This document shows positions 8,031-17,000 of a DNA stretch of 64,000 nucleotides, in pieces. Source of the stretch: Nonomuraea muscovyensis (lineage in GTDB: Bacteria; Actinomycetota; Actinomycetes; Streptosporangiales; Streptosporangiaceae). Both the position numbers and the translations under genes were made by a program. The first letter of the stretch is position 1. Each line of letters begins with the position of its first letter. A model generated the notes under the pieces. The model did not search any database, was not told where the DNA came from, and was given only the letters and a program-made list of their open reading frames with translations. The stretch covers positions 992,001 through 1,056,000 of the forward strand of contig NZ_JACHJB010000002.1 of assembly GCF_014207745.1 (NCBI RefSeq), in the 5' to 3' direction.

Positions 8031-9725
8031 CTAGGGCAGCGCCTCCTCGCTGCGCGCCACCACCAGGTCGCCGAGCACCAGCAGGTCCATGGCCGCGCCG
8101 CGCACGTAGGTGGAGACCGCCTCGGCCGGGGTGTTCACGATCGGCTCGCCGGCCAGGTTGAAGGAGGTGTTGACCACCAGCGGCACCCCGGTGGCCTGGC
8201 GGAAGGCGTCGATCAGCGACCAGTAGGCGGGGTTGGTGGCCCGGTCCACGTACTGCGGCCGGGCGGAGCCGTCCACGTGCGTGACGGCGGGCACGCGGGT
8301 GCGCAGGCCGGCGCGCACCTGGCCGGCCGCCAGCATGAACCGCGCGGGATGTCCGACGTGGGTGGCCATCACGTCGTCGACATGCTCGCCGAGGACGCTG
8401 GGGGCCACGGGCCGCCACATCTCCCTGCCCTTGAGCAGGTTGAGGCGTTCGAGGTTCCGGCGGTCACGCGGGTCGGCCAGGATGCTGCGGGTGCCGAGCG
8501 CCCGCTGGCCGATCTCGCCCCGGCCGCGGGCCCAGCCGACGATCCGCCCGTCGGCCAGGGCCTGGGAGACGTGCTTGGTCAGCTCCTCGTCCGACAGCCG
8601 CCGGAAGGCCAGCCCTTCGGCGCGCACGGCCTCCACGGCGGGGTCGAGCGGGGTGTCCTGGCCCCAGTAGGCGTGCTCGATGGTGATGGGCGCGAAGTGA
8701 CCGCCCCTGCGCGCGGCGACCAGGGCGGCGCCAAGGGACACGCCGGCGTCGGTCGGCACGGGCGGGACGTAGACGTGCTCGAAAAGCCCGCTGCGGGCCA
8801 GCCGGCCGACCATCGTGCAGTTCATCGCCACGCCGCCGGCGAGCACCAGGGACGGCAGGCCGTACTCCTGCCTCGCCAGCTCGACCAGCCCGAACATGGC
8901 CTCCTCCAGCGCCTCCTGGACGGTGGCCGCGAAGTCGGCGTAGGCGATGGGCTCCTCCCCCTCCCGCGCCATGTAGGGGAAGTGGCCGCAGAAGGCGGGG
9001 GTGATGTTGCGTTCGAAGGTCGGGTAGTAGGCCGCCAGCGGCCCCAGCGCGGCGACGGCCCGGCTGTCGCCCAGTTCCGGCAGCTCGGCCTCGGGGAAGG
9101 CGAAGTCGTAACCGCCGGCGCTGCGGCGCAGACCGACCCCCGACGGGTTCGGGCGGCCGTAGGCGGCCAGGCCCATCAGCTTGCCGGTGCCCCAGTCGCC
9201 GAAGCCGGCCCACTTGGAGGCGGCCGTGTAGAAGAAGCCGAGCGACTGGGAGACCGGCCACTGCCTGAGGATGTCGATCTCGCCGTCCCTGCCCCTGGCG
9301 ATCGTCGCGGACTGGTCCTCGCCCGCGCCGTCCACCACCAGGATCGCCACGTCGTCCCGGCCGCAGCTGTAGTAGGCGCTGGCGGCGTGGGCGACGTGGT
9401 GGGGCACCCACGTGACCGGCGGCATCCGCTCCGGCGGCGAGGCGGGAAAGAGCATGCGGCGCAGTCCGGCCTCGGTGAAGCGGCGGTTGTTGCCCAGCGG
9501 CGTGCCCCTGAAGTCCCAGCCGATCGCGATCTCGTCGATGGAGTCGATCGAGACGCCCTCCGCGTCGAGGCAGGCCTGGATGGCCATGACCGGCGGCTGG
9601 GCGAGCGCGTGCTTGCGCCGGGTGAGCCGTTCCTCCTCCACGAGGAAGACCAGTTCGCCATCGCGTACCAGCGCCGCGGAGGCGTCGTGGAAGCCGATGT
9701 TGAGCCCGAGCACGTACCGTGTCAT
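8031..9725 (-). CDS. O-carbamoyltransferase, NodU/CmcH/TobZ family
   Basis: 564 residues. The N-terminus (YVLGLNIGFHDASAALVRDG, then VEEERLTRRKHA) is the actin-like kinase-fold start of carbamoyltransferases, and the C-terminal region (GEPIVNTPAEAVSTY) is the matching end of the family. These enzymes use carbamoyl phosphate and ATP to make carbamoyl-AMP and transfer the carbamoyl group to a hydroxyl. The acceptor is presumably a hydroxyl installed by one of the P450s. Its start overlaps the CoxS-like stop by four bases, placing it last in the minus-strand NRPS operon. A carbamate is unusual on thiazoline-type NRPS products. Confidence 0.9.
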   Translation of the reverse strand: MTRYVLGLNIGFHDASAALVRDGELVFLVEEERLTRRKHALAQPPVMAIQACLDAEGVSIDSIDEIAIGWDFRGTPLGNNRRFTEAGLRRMLFPASPPERMPPVTWVPHHVAHAASAYYSCGRDDVAILVVDGAGEDQSATIARGRDGEIDILRQWPVSQSLGFFYTAASKWAGFGDWGTGKLMGLAAYGRPNPSGVGLRRSAGGYDFAFPEAELPELGDSRAVAALGPLAAYYPTFERNITPAFCGHFPYMAREGEEPIAYADFAATVQEALEEAMFGLVELARQEYGLPSLVLAGGVAMNCTMVGRLARSGLFEHVYVPPVPTDAGVSLGAALVAARRGGHFAPITIEHAYWGQDTPLDPAVEAVRAEGLAFRRLSDEELTKHVSQALADGRIVGWARGRGEIGQRALGTRSILADPRDRRNLERLNLLKGREMWRPVAPSVLGEHVDDVMATHVGHPARFMLAAGQVRAGLRTRVPAVTHVDGSARPQYVDRATNPAYWSLIDAFRQATGVPLVVNTSFNLAGEPIVNTPAEAVSTYVRGAAMDLLVLGDLVVARSEEALP

Positions 9726-10186
9726 CGACGATCCCCTTCAGCGGCGGCCAGGACGGCCTTGACGATGTTGTGATAGCCGGTGCATCGGCACAGGTTGCCC
9801 TTGAGGCCCTGCCGTACGGCCTCCTCGTCGAGCTCGGCCGACTCCTCGATGAGCGAGACGGCGGCGAGCACCATGCCGGGCGTGCAGAATCCGCACTGCA
9901 CGGCGTGGTGCCGGGCGAACTCCCGCTGCACCGGGTGCAGCCCGTCGGCGCCGGCCAGCCCCTCGATGGTGACGACGTCGCGGCCCCGCGCCTGGGCGGC
10001 CAGGACCGTGCACGATTTGACCGACCTGCCGTCGAGCAGGACAGTGCACGCGCCGCACGAGGTGGTGTCGCAGCCGACGTTCGTGCCGGTGAGCCCGGCG
10101 ACATCCCTGACGAGCTCCACGAGCAGGGTGTGGTCGGGCACCTCCGCCTCGTGCCGGGCGCCGTTGACGGTCAGCTCTACGCGCAT
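9722..10186 (-). CDS. [2Fe-2S] subunit of xanthine dehydrogenase/CO dehydrogenase family (CoxS-like)
   Basis: 154 residues from ATG 10186. It carries both cluster motifs of the family: plant-type CDTTSCGAC...C in the N-terminal half and CGFC...CRC in the C-terminal helical domain. The reading frame is open further upstream, but MRVELTVNG is the normal family start. In complete enzymes this subunit passes electrons between the molybdenum subunit and the FAD subunit. The FAD subunit is the neighbouring gene; no molybdenum subunit is present in the window, so the electron partner is unknown. Confidence 0.9.
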   Translation of the reverse strand: MRVELTVNGARHEAEVPDHTLLVELVRDVAGLTGTNVGCDTTSCGACTVLLDGRSVKSCTVLAAQARGRDVVTIEGLAGADGLHPVQREFARHHAVQCGFCTPGMVLAAVSLIEESAELDEEAVRQGLKGNLCRCTGYHNIVKAVLAAAEGDRR

Positions 10187-10962
10187 GTCTCTCCCCTCAG
10201 CTCGCGCAGGGCGCGCGCGGTCAGCACCCGTGCCAGGTGCCTGCGGTAGGCGGCGGAGGCCCGATGGTCGTCCGGCGGGTCGCAGCCCTGGTCGGCCAGC
10301 AGCGCGGCGCCGTCGTCCGGCAGGGCCGCCATCACCGCCTCGGCCAGGACCGGGCGGTCCGCCATGCCGGCCAGGGCCACCCTGTCGCCGGCCGCGGCGA
10401 CAGCGACGACCGCCCATTCGAGCGCGTCGCGGTGGAACTTCTGGTAGCTCCACGGGCGGCCGCGCTGGTCGGGGACTCGCACTTCGGTGATGAGCTCGCC
10501 ATCGGCAGGTCCGGCGAAACGTGCCAGCGGCTCCTCCCGGCGGCCGTCCGGACCGGCCAGGACGACGCGGGCGTCGAGCGCGAGCAGCGCCACCGGAAGG
10601 TCGGCCGCGGGGTCGGCGTGGGCGATGGAACCGCCGATGGTGCCCATGTGGCGTACCTGAGGGTCGGCGATCCGGCCGGCGGCGTGCGCGAGCAGCGGGG
10701 CCTTCGCGCGTACGGCCGGCGCCGTGTGGAGCCGGTGGTGGCGGGTGAGCGCGCCGACGGCGAGTACGTCTCCCTCGTCGCGGACGCCGTCGAGCTCGGC
10801 CAGCGCGCCGATGTCGATGACGGACCCGGGCCGTACCCTACCCGTCTTGAGCTCCGGGATCAGGGACTGGCCGCCGGCCAGGGCCACGGCCCCGTCCCCC
10901 AGCAGAGCCAGCGCCTCGGCGAGGGTCGCGGGGCTGTGAAGCGTGAAACCGTTGTGGATCAC
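10177..10962 (-). CDS. FAD-binding subunit of molybdopterin dehydrogenase family (CoxM-like)
   Basis: The start chosen is GTG 10962, which overlaps the thioesterase stop as GTGA; an in-frame ATG lies at 10974. 261 residues. The FAD-binding motifs ALAGGQSLIPELK and HMGTIGGSIAHADPAADLP are clear. It overlaps the CoxS-like gene by ten bases, so the two are translated together. Normally this subunit oxidises NADH or passes electrons to NAD for a molybdenum hydroxylase. Without a CoxL gene nearby, the pair may act as an NAD(P)H-to-acceptor electron chain for another cluster enzyme, such as the P450s or the diiron protein; this is inference. Confidence 0.88.
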   Translation of the reverse strand: MIHNGFTLHSPATLAEALALLGDGAVALAGGQSLIPELKTGRVRPGSVIDIGALAELDGVRDEGDVLAVGALTRHHRLHTAPAVRAKAPLLAHAAGRIADPQVRHMGTIGGSIAHADPAADLPVALLALDARVVLAGPDGRREEPLARFAGPADGELITEVRVPDQRGRPWSYQKFHRDALEWAVVAVAAAGDRVALAGMADRPVLAEAVMAALPDDGAALLADQGCDPPDDHRASAAYRRHLARVLTARALRELRGETCA

Positions 10963-11732
10963 GGCCCGGCCCATCCCATCCGGCGCGGCGGGGCGCCCTC
11001 CGCGAGCCGGGTGACGATCGCGTCGATGAGCCGCGGGCCCGGCGGGTTGAGGTAGAAGTGGCCGCCGGGGAACACCCGCAGAGCGAAGGAGGCGCTGGTG
11101 TACCGCTCCCAGGACCGCGCCTCGTCCTCGTCCACCTCGCTGTCCCGGTCGCCGATCACCGCGGTCACCGGGCAGTCGAGCGGCGGGCCGGGCCTGGCCC
11201 GGTAGGTCTCGGCGAGTCGGTAGTCGCTGCGCATCACGGGCAGGAACTCCTCCCGCAGCTCGGCGTTGCCGATCACCTCGGGCGACGCACCGCCGAGCCG
11301 GGAGAGCTCCTGCCACAACACCTCGTCGCCGACCAGGTGTCTGGTGCCGCCGCGGTGCCGGTCGGGCGCCGGCTGGCCGGAGACGAACAGGTGGGCGGGC
11401 GGCCTGCGCATGCGGCGTGCCGTCTCGTAGGCGACGGCCGCGCCGAGGCTGTGCCCGAACAGCGCCACCGGCACGCCGGTCAGCAGGTACGCGGCCTGCG
11501 CGACCGCGTCGGCCATGCGTTCCATGTCCTCCATGAACGGGTCGCCCAGCCGGTCGAGGCGTCCGGGGTACTGCACGGCGTACAGCTCGACGTCGGGCGG
11601 CAGCTCGGCCCGCCAGGCGTTGTAGAAGTAGGCGTTGCCGCCGGCGTGGGGAAAGCACAGCAGGCGCACCCACGGCGCCGACACGGGCCGCAACCTCCGT
11701 AACCACGTCGTGGTGTCCGCGATCACCGTCAT
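10959..11732 (-). CDS. Type II thioesterase (alpha/beta hydrolase, NRPS editing)
   Basis: 257 residues, ATG 11732 in an ATGA overlap. The catalytic set is visible: nucleophile elbow GHSLGA, an Asp in GDRDSEVD and a His in GGHFYL. The N-terminus LLCFPHAGGNAYFYNAW is typical of external NRPS/PKS thioesterases such as GrsT and PchC. It should clear misloaded or stalled acyl groups from carrier proteins. Because the C-terminal thioesterase-like region of the second NRPS looks inactive, this enzyme could also take part in product release; that is inference. Confidence 0.92.
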   Translation of the reverse strand: MTVIADTTTWLRRLRPVSAPWVRLLCFPHAGGNAYFYNAWRAELPPDVELYAVQYPGRLDRLGDPFMEDMERMADAVAQAAYLLTGVPVALFGHSLGAAVAYETARRMRRPPAHLFVSGQPAPDRHRGGTRHLVGDEVLWQELSRLGGASPEVIGNAELREEFLPVMRSDYRLAETYRARPGPPLDCPVTAVIGDRDSEVDEDEARSWERYTSASFALRVFPGGHFYLNPPGPRLIDAIVTRLAEGAPPRRMGWAGP

Positions 11733-12889
11733 GGCGCCTCCTGTTCCGCCTCGCGTCCGGCCTTGTCCAGCTCGGCGATCTCGGCGCCGTCCAGCAGCCG
11801 CGGCGGCGGCGCACTCAGCAGCTCAGGCGGGCCGAGCCGGGTGGTGATCTCCTGCCAGAGCTTGCACAGCGTCAGGTGGTACTGGCCGCGCCTGGCCGCG
11901 GGGTCGCCCGCCAGCGCGTCGCGGCGCAGCCGCATCAGGGCGTGCGCGACTCCGGCCGGCCACACCTCCTCGAAGATCTGGCGGTAGCTCGGCGCCTGCG
12001 CCGGCCCGAGCACGCCGGCGCTGGGCACGTCGAGGTGGCTGCGGAGCGCCTCGGCGTCCGTGTCGCTGTAGTCGAAGTGCGGCCGGGCGGCCGGGTCGCG
12101 GACGGCGCGCGGGAAGTCGGGCCGGGGGCTCCAGACGACCGGGCCGTGGGTGCCGACGAGCTCCAGGTTTCCGGCCTCCGTGCCGATGACGACCCGGTGC
12201 ATGAGGTGGGCGTAGTTGTCGGGGTCGGCGGGGTCCATCTGGTTCTGGATGCGCAAGGTGACGGGCACGCCGCCGATGACCCCGTCGAGGCTGCGGAAGG
12301 GCACGTCCAGGCTGGTCGCCGCGCCGAGGCCGGTCGGCGGGGCGGCCAGGTCGCCCAGCGCCCACGGCCGCACCCCGCCGAGCGCCTGACCGAGGATGTC
12401 GAGCAACGAGTAGGCCACCTGGAAGCCGCAGGCGGCGTCGACGTAGCGCGGCCGCTGGCGGCGCAGCAGCTCGGCGACGGTGCCGACGAACCGCCTGACC
12501 GGAGCGGTGTTGGTGTAGAAGGGGTTGAGGTGGTAGGTGACCTTGTTCCTGCGCGCCTCGCGCAGGCAGTCGGCCAGCTCGTCGTGGTGGAGCGGGTGCT
12601 CCTGCAGGACGTGGATGCCGCGCGCCATGAGGGCCTTGGCGAGCTCCACCCCGGGACCGCCGAGCAGGCCGCCGCGCACGACGACGGCGGCCATCCGCAC
12701 GTCGCCGGGGATCTGGTCGATGTCGGTGAACAGGGGGACGCCGTGGTGGGCGGCGACGGCGCGGGACCGGTCGCTGCCCCGGGCCAGGATCCCGGCGAGC
12801 TCCAGCGGCAGGCCGGGCAGCGCGAAGGCGCGCAGGTACACCTGACCGAAGAGCGCGCCGCAGACCACGACCCGCGTGCGCTCGCTCAC
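11729..12889 (-). CDS. Thiazolinyl imide reductase (Irp3/PchG-like)
   Basis: 386 residues from GTG 12889 with ribosome site GGGAGAG upstream. The Gfo/Idh/MocA-type Rossmann start VVVCGALFGQVYLRAF and the segment HVLQEHPLHHDEL are hallmarks of NADPH-dependent thiazolinyl imide reductases of yersiniabactin and pyochelin pathways, which reduce a carrier-bound thiazoline to a thiazolidine. This fixes the chemistry of the neighbouring NRPS: at least one Cys-derived ring is expected to be reduced. It overlaps the type II thioesterase by four bases. Confidence 0.92.
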   Translation of the reverse strand: MSERTRVVVCGALFGQVYLRAFALPGLPLELAGILARGSDRSRAVAAHHGVPLFTDIDQIPGDVRMAAVVVRGGLLGGPGVELAKALMARGIHVLQEHPLHHDELADCLREARRNKVTYHLNPFYTNTAPVRRFVGTVAELLRRQRPRYVDAACGFQVAYSLLDILGQALGGVRPWALGDLAAPPTGLGAATSLDVPFRSLDGVIGGVPVTLRIQNQMDPADPDNYAHLMHRVVIGTEAGNLELVGTHGPVVWSPRPDFPRAVRDPAARPHFDYSDTDAEALRSHLDVPSAGVLGPAQAPSYRQIFEEVWPAGVAHALMRLRRDALAGDPAARRGQYHLTLCKLWQEITTRLGPPELLSAPPPRLLDGAEIAELDKAGREAEQEAP

Positions 12890-12923
12890 GGCGCTCTCCC
12901 CTCGCCGGTGTCCGTGCAGCGGT

Positions 12924-14003
12924 TCACAGGACTCCCTCCTCCACGACGGCGGCCTCCCAGGCGGGCCCATCGAGCACCTCGACGCCGGCGAGCAGGCCGG
13001 CCGCCCACCGCGGGTCGAGCACGTCCGCCGCGTGGTGCACGCCCGCCGGGACGTCGCCGGACAGCACGGCCATGGCGGCCATCGCCGCCGTGGCGCCGGT
13101 GAGCTCGTTCGCGCCCGCACCCCTGACCACGAGGGTGCGGGCCGCGGACGGCCCGGCCAGCTCGGCCACGATCAGCTGGTACGGGTCGTGGCCGAACAGG
13201 TCCAGCTCGGCCGCCCTGGACAGCCGGGCCGCGCGCTCCTCCACCGTCGCTCCTCCCGGCTGCCGGGTGAGCGCCTGCCACAGGTGCTCGCCGTCGAAGA
13301 CGCTGAACCAGGTCACGTCGGCCACGCCGAGGCCGCGGGCCAGGGCCTCGGTCTCGGTGCTCAGGTACGGCGTGGCCGCCACCGGGCCGGGGAAGAACGG
13401 CACCCCGGCGGCGGGGTCGACCGCGGCGGCGCGCGACACCCGGCGCCCGCCGCGCCAGGCGGCGAACGTCTCGCCGAAACGGTCGAAGGCGGCCAGGTAG
13501 TCCAGCGCGGCCGTCACGGTGAACCGGTCGCGTCCGCCCACCCAGCCGGTGAGCCGCAGCGGTCGTTCGACGCCGTCGATCAGCAGCCGGGGCAGCAGGC
13601 CGGTCAGCCCGGGCATCATCCCCGCGGAGATCACAGCCGTGCCCGGCCAGTCCAGCGCCTCCAGCCGGCGGTGGAACTCCTCGTCGCCCGCCGCGTCGAC
13701 GTAGCGGGCGCCCGCATCCCTGGCCGCCCTGGCCACCAGGTCGCCGACGACGACGGCGGGGCCGGCGCAGTTGATCACGACGCGGCAGCCGCGCACGAAC
13801 GCCGCCAGGCTCTCGGGGTTGGACACGTCCACCGGGCAGGCATGGGCGCCCAGCCGGGCGGCGGCCTCGGCGGTACGGCGCGTGTCGCGGCCGCCCACCC
13901 GCAGCGGTGCAACGCCCCAGGCCGACAGCCTCGCGGCGGCGACGGCGCCCACCCCTCCGTATCCGCCGACGACGCCGACCAGGCCGCCGGTCAGGTCACC
14001 CAT
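12924..14003 (-). CDS. Saccharopine dehydrogenase-like NAD(P)-binding oxidoreductase
   Basis: 359 residues from ATG 14003, sharing one base with the NRPS stop (TGATG). The N-terminal Rossmann motif LVGVVGGYGGVGAVAAARL is followed by VINCAGPAVVVGDLVARAARDAGARYVDAAGD, typical of saccharopine-dehydrogenase-like reductases. Its substrate is unknown. Placement directly after the terminal NRPS suggests action on the released or carrier-bound chain, for example reduction of an imine, aldehyde or thioester. It is distinct from the thiazolinyl imide reductase next to it, so the cluster encodes two unrelated reductases. Confidence 0.8.
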   Translation of the reverse strand: MGDLTGGLVGVVGGYGGVGAVAAARLSAWGVAPLRVGGRDTRRTAEAAARLGAHACPVDVSNPESLAAFVRGCRVVINCAGPAVVVGDLVARAARDAGARYVDAAGDEEFHRRLEALDWPGTAVISAGMMPGLTGLLPRLLIDGVERPLRLTGWVGGRDRFTVTAALDYLAAFDRFGETFAAWRGGRRVSRAAAVDPAAGVPFFPGPVAATPYLSTETEALARGLGVADVTWFSVFDGEHLWQALTRQPGGATVEERAARLSRAAELDLFGHDPYQLIVAELAGPSAARTLVVRGAGANELTGATAAMAAMAVLSGDVPAGVHHAADVLDPRWAAGLLAGVEVLDGPAWEAAVVEEGVL

Positions 14004-17000
14004 CAGGACCTGCCCCCGGCGCCCGGCCCAACCTCCGGCCCGGCGTCGGGCCCGACGCCGGGCTCGGCGGCTGCCTCGACGGTGACCTCGCCGAGGCAGC
14101 GGTCGGTCCAGAAGTCCACCGGCGTCCCCTCGGGCACGACCAGGGTCAGGTCGCCCAGGTAGAGCTCGTCGCCGGCGTCTCCCGCCGCCAGCAGCGCGCG
14201 ATGGAGACCGTCGGCGCCTGGGGGCGGCTCCTCGGCTCCGGGGGTCAGCGGGCCGACCAGGGTGAGCCGGTCGACATGGACGCCGATCTCGACCAGCCGC
14301 CTGGCGACGGCCATGGCGAGCAGGGCGGCGGCGCCGGAGCCGGTCATCCGGACCTCGGCCAGGCCGAGGTCGGCGAGCTCGGCGCAGTAGCGGTCGGCGA
14401 GACGCTCGACGAGTATCTCGGGCTCCAGCTCGTCCACCGCCAGCCCGGCTGCGCCGGTCAGGGCGAACGAGGGGACGTCCGCCGGCGGCGCGGGGAGCGG
14501 CCCGTGGCCGTCGTGGACCACGATCAGGGCCGGCCCGTCGGCCTGCCCCGCCTGCTCGCCGAGCGGTACGACCGAGGACGCCGCACCGCCGCTCGTGGCG
14601 GTCTGTCCTCCCGTTCCGCCGGACAGCGCGGCGGCCACCGCGGCGATGGTGGGCTGCTCGAGGATGAGCCGCAGCAGCTCGTCGAAGAACAGGCCGGCCT
14701 CGGGGACCTCCTCGGTGACGCGCCCGGCGAGCTGCGCGGCCAGCAGGGAGTCGCCGCCGAGGTCGTAGAAGTTCTGGTGCCGGCCGACCGCGTCGAGCTT
14801 GAGCACCTGGGCCCAGATCTCGGCGAGCCTGCGCTCCAGGTCGCTGCCGCCCTCGTCCGGCGCCGTCGCCTCCACGCCGCCCCTGGTGGGGAGCAGGGCC
14901 AGTAGCCCGGCCCGGTCGACCTTGGCGTTCCCGGTGACGGGCACCGCGTCGATCACCTCGATGACCGGTGGCACCATGTAGTCGGGCAGCCGCCGGGCGG
15001 CGAAGCGGGCCAGCTCGGCCGGTGTCACCCTGGCGCGGTCGGTCTTGAACCTGGCCAGCATGACCCGCATCCCCACCTCTTCGAGCAGATCCTCGCCGTG
15101 CGTGGCGCACACCTCGCGCGCCCCTGCGCGACTGAGCAGGTCGCGCCACTGCTCGGCTGACAGGAACGTCTGGTGCGCGCCGCGCCGCAGGTCGGCGAAG
15201 TCACCCGTGTCGTCGAGCCGGACCATCAGTTCCAGCGAGGTCATGATCTGGAAGTGGTCGCGGGTCATCTCCTGCACGAGCAGCCAGCCGCCGGGCGCGG
15301 CCAGCTCGGCCAGGCGGGTCAGCGTCGCGCTCACGTCGGTGGTGGCGTGCAGAACGTCCCCGGCGATGATGAGGTCGAAGGAGTTCGCGGACAGGCTCTG
15401 GGCCCGGTGATCGCGGTCTAGGTCGAACACGCCGAACCTGAGCCATTCGTGAACGGCGAACCGGTCCTGGGCGGCGTTGAGGAAGTACTGCGACAGGTCG
15501 GTGTAGAGGTAGTCGACGTCCACGCCCGTCGCGGTGAGGGCGTCCAGCACGCCCGCGCTGGTGCCGCCCGCGCCCGCGCCGACCTCCAGCACGCGCAGCG
15601 GTCCGTGACCGTCGTGGGCTCCGGCGATCCGCCGCACGGCCGCCGCCGTCACGGCGTTGGCCCACCGGTTGAACAGCGCCTTGGAGTAGAGGTCGTCCGA
15701 CAGGTCGACCCGGCCCTCGGGGAACAGCAGCTCCAGCGGATCGGCCTCGCCTCTGACCAGTTCGCCGAGGCGGGCGCTGCAGGTGCGGAAGTAGTCGATC
15801 AACCGGACGTCGTCCACGTCCGTCCCGAGGTCGACCACCTCCTGCCAGGCCGCGGTCAGGTCGGTGTGGAGGCGGGCCGTCCCCGTGCCGGTCAGCCGGT
15901 GCACGCCCGCGCCGTCCACGGCGAGCACGCCGGCGCCGGTCAGCGCGTGCAGCCAGCGGCGGACGAGGCGGTGGTGCCGTTCGGCGACTCCCGCGACGGC
16001 CGCCACGTCCTCCGCGGTGTGCCCGCTGCCCGGCGCGAACAGCCCGGACTCGGTCAGGACGGCGAGCATGGTGGTGAGGGCGATGTCGTCCAGCCCCCGG
16101 GTGTAGGCGAGGTAGCGCTCGCGGTCGACGCCGTCGAGCACGGCGGCGCCCGACCGGGTCGCCTCCGCGAGCACGCCGCTCGCCGCCTCGGCCGGCTCGG
16201 CGCGTCCGGCCGGTTCGACGAAGCCGATCAGGCGGCGCTCCAGCCCCGTCCCGTCGGCCACGCACACGGCGACGTCCACGGCCGGGTGCTCGGCGAGGAC
16301 GGTCTCGACCTCCGCCAGCTCGATCCGGTGGCCGCGCACCTTCACCTGGGCGTCTTCGCGGCCGAGGAACTCGATCTCCCCGTTGGGGAGGTACCTGCCC
16401 AGGTCGCCGGTGCGGTAGAGGCGTTCGCCGGTCTCCGGGTGCCGGACGAACCGCTCGGCGGTGCGTTGCTCGTCGTTGAGGTATCCGGCGGCCAGCCCCG
16501 CGCCGCCGATGTAAAGCTCTCCCGCGACGCCGTCGGGGCACGGCCGCATCGCGGCGTCCAGGACGTGGAAGGTCTGGTTGGTCAGCGGGCGCCCGTACGG
16601 GATGCTCCGCCAGTCGCCGGGCACCTCGCCGATGTCGTGGTAGATCGACCAGATCGCGGCCTCTGTCGCGCCGCCGAGGCTGACCGTCCGCAGGCCCGGC
16701 AGCTGCTGCCGGACCTGGTCGGGCAGCGCCACGGGGATCCAGTCGCCGGACAGCAGGGCGAGCCGCAGCGACCCGAGCGCGTCCTGCTGCCCCTGCCCGA
16801 GGTAGTCGCTCAGCATCTGCAGCTGCGCCGGGACGGAATTCCAGATCGTCACGCCGTGCTGGGCGACGAGCGCCGCCCAGTGCGAGGGGTCGCCCCGGCG
16901 CGCCGGGGCGGGCAGCACGAGGGCACCACCGGCGGCGAGCAACCCGAACAGGTCGTAGACGGACAGGTCGAAGCCGAGCGCGGCCAGGCCGAGCACACGG

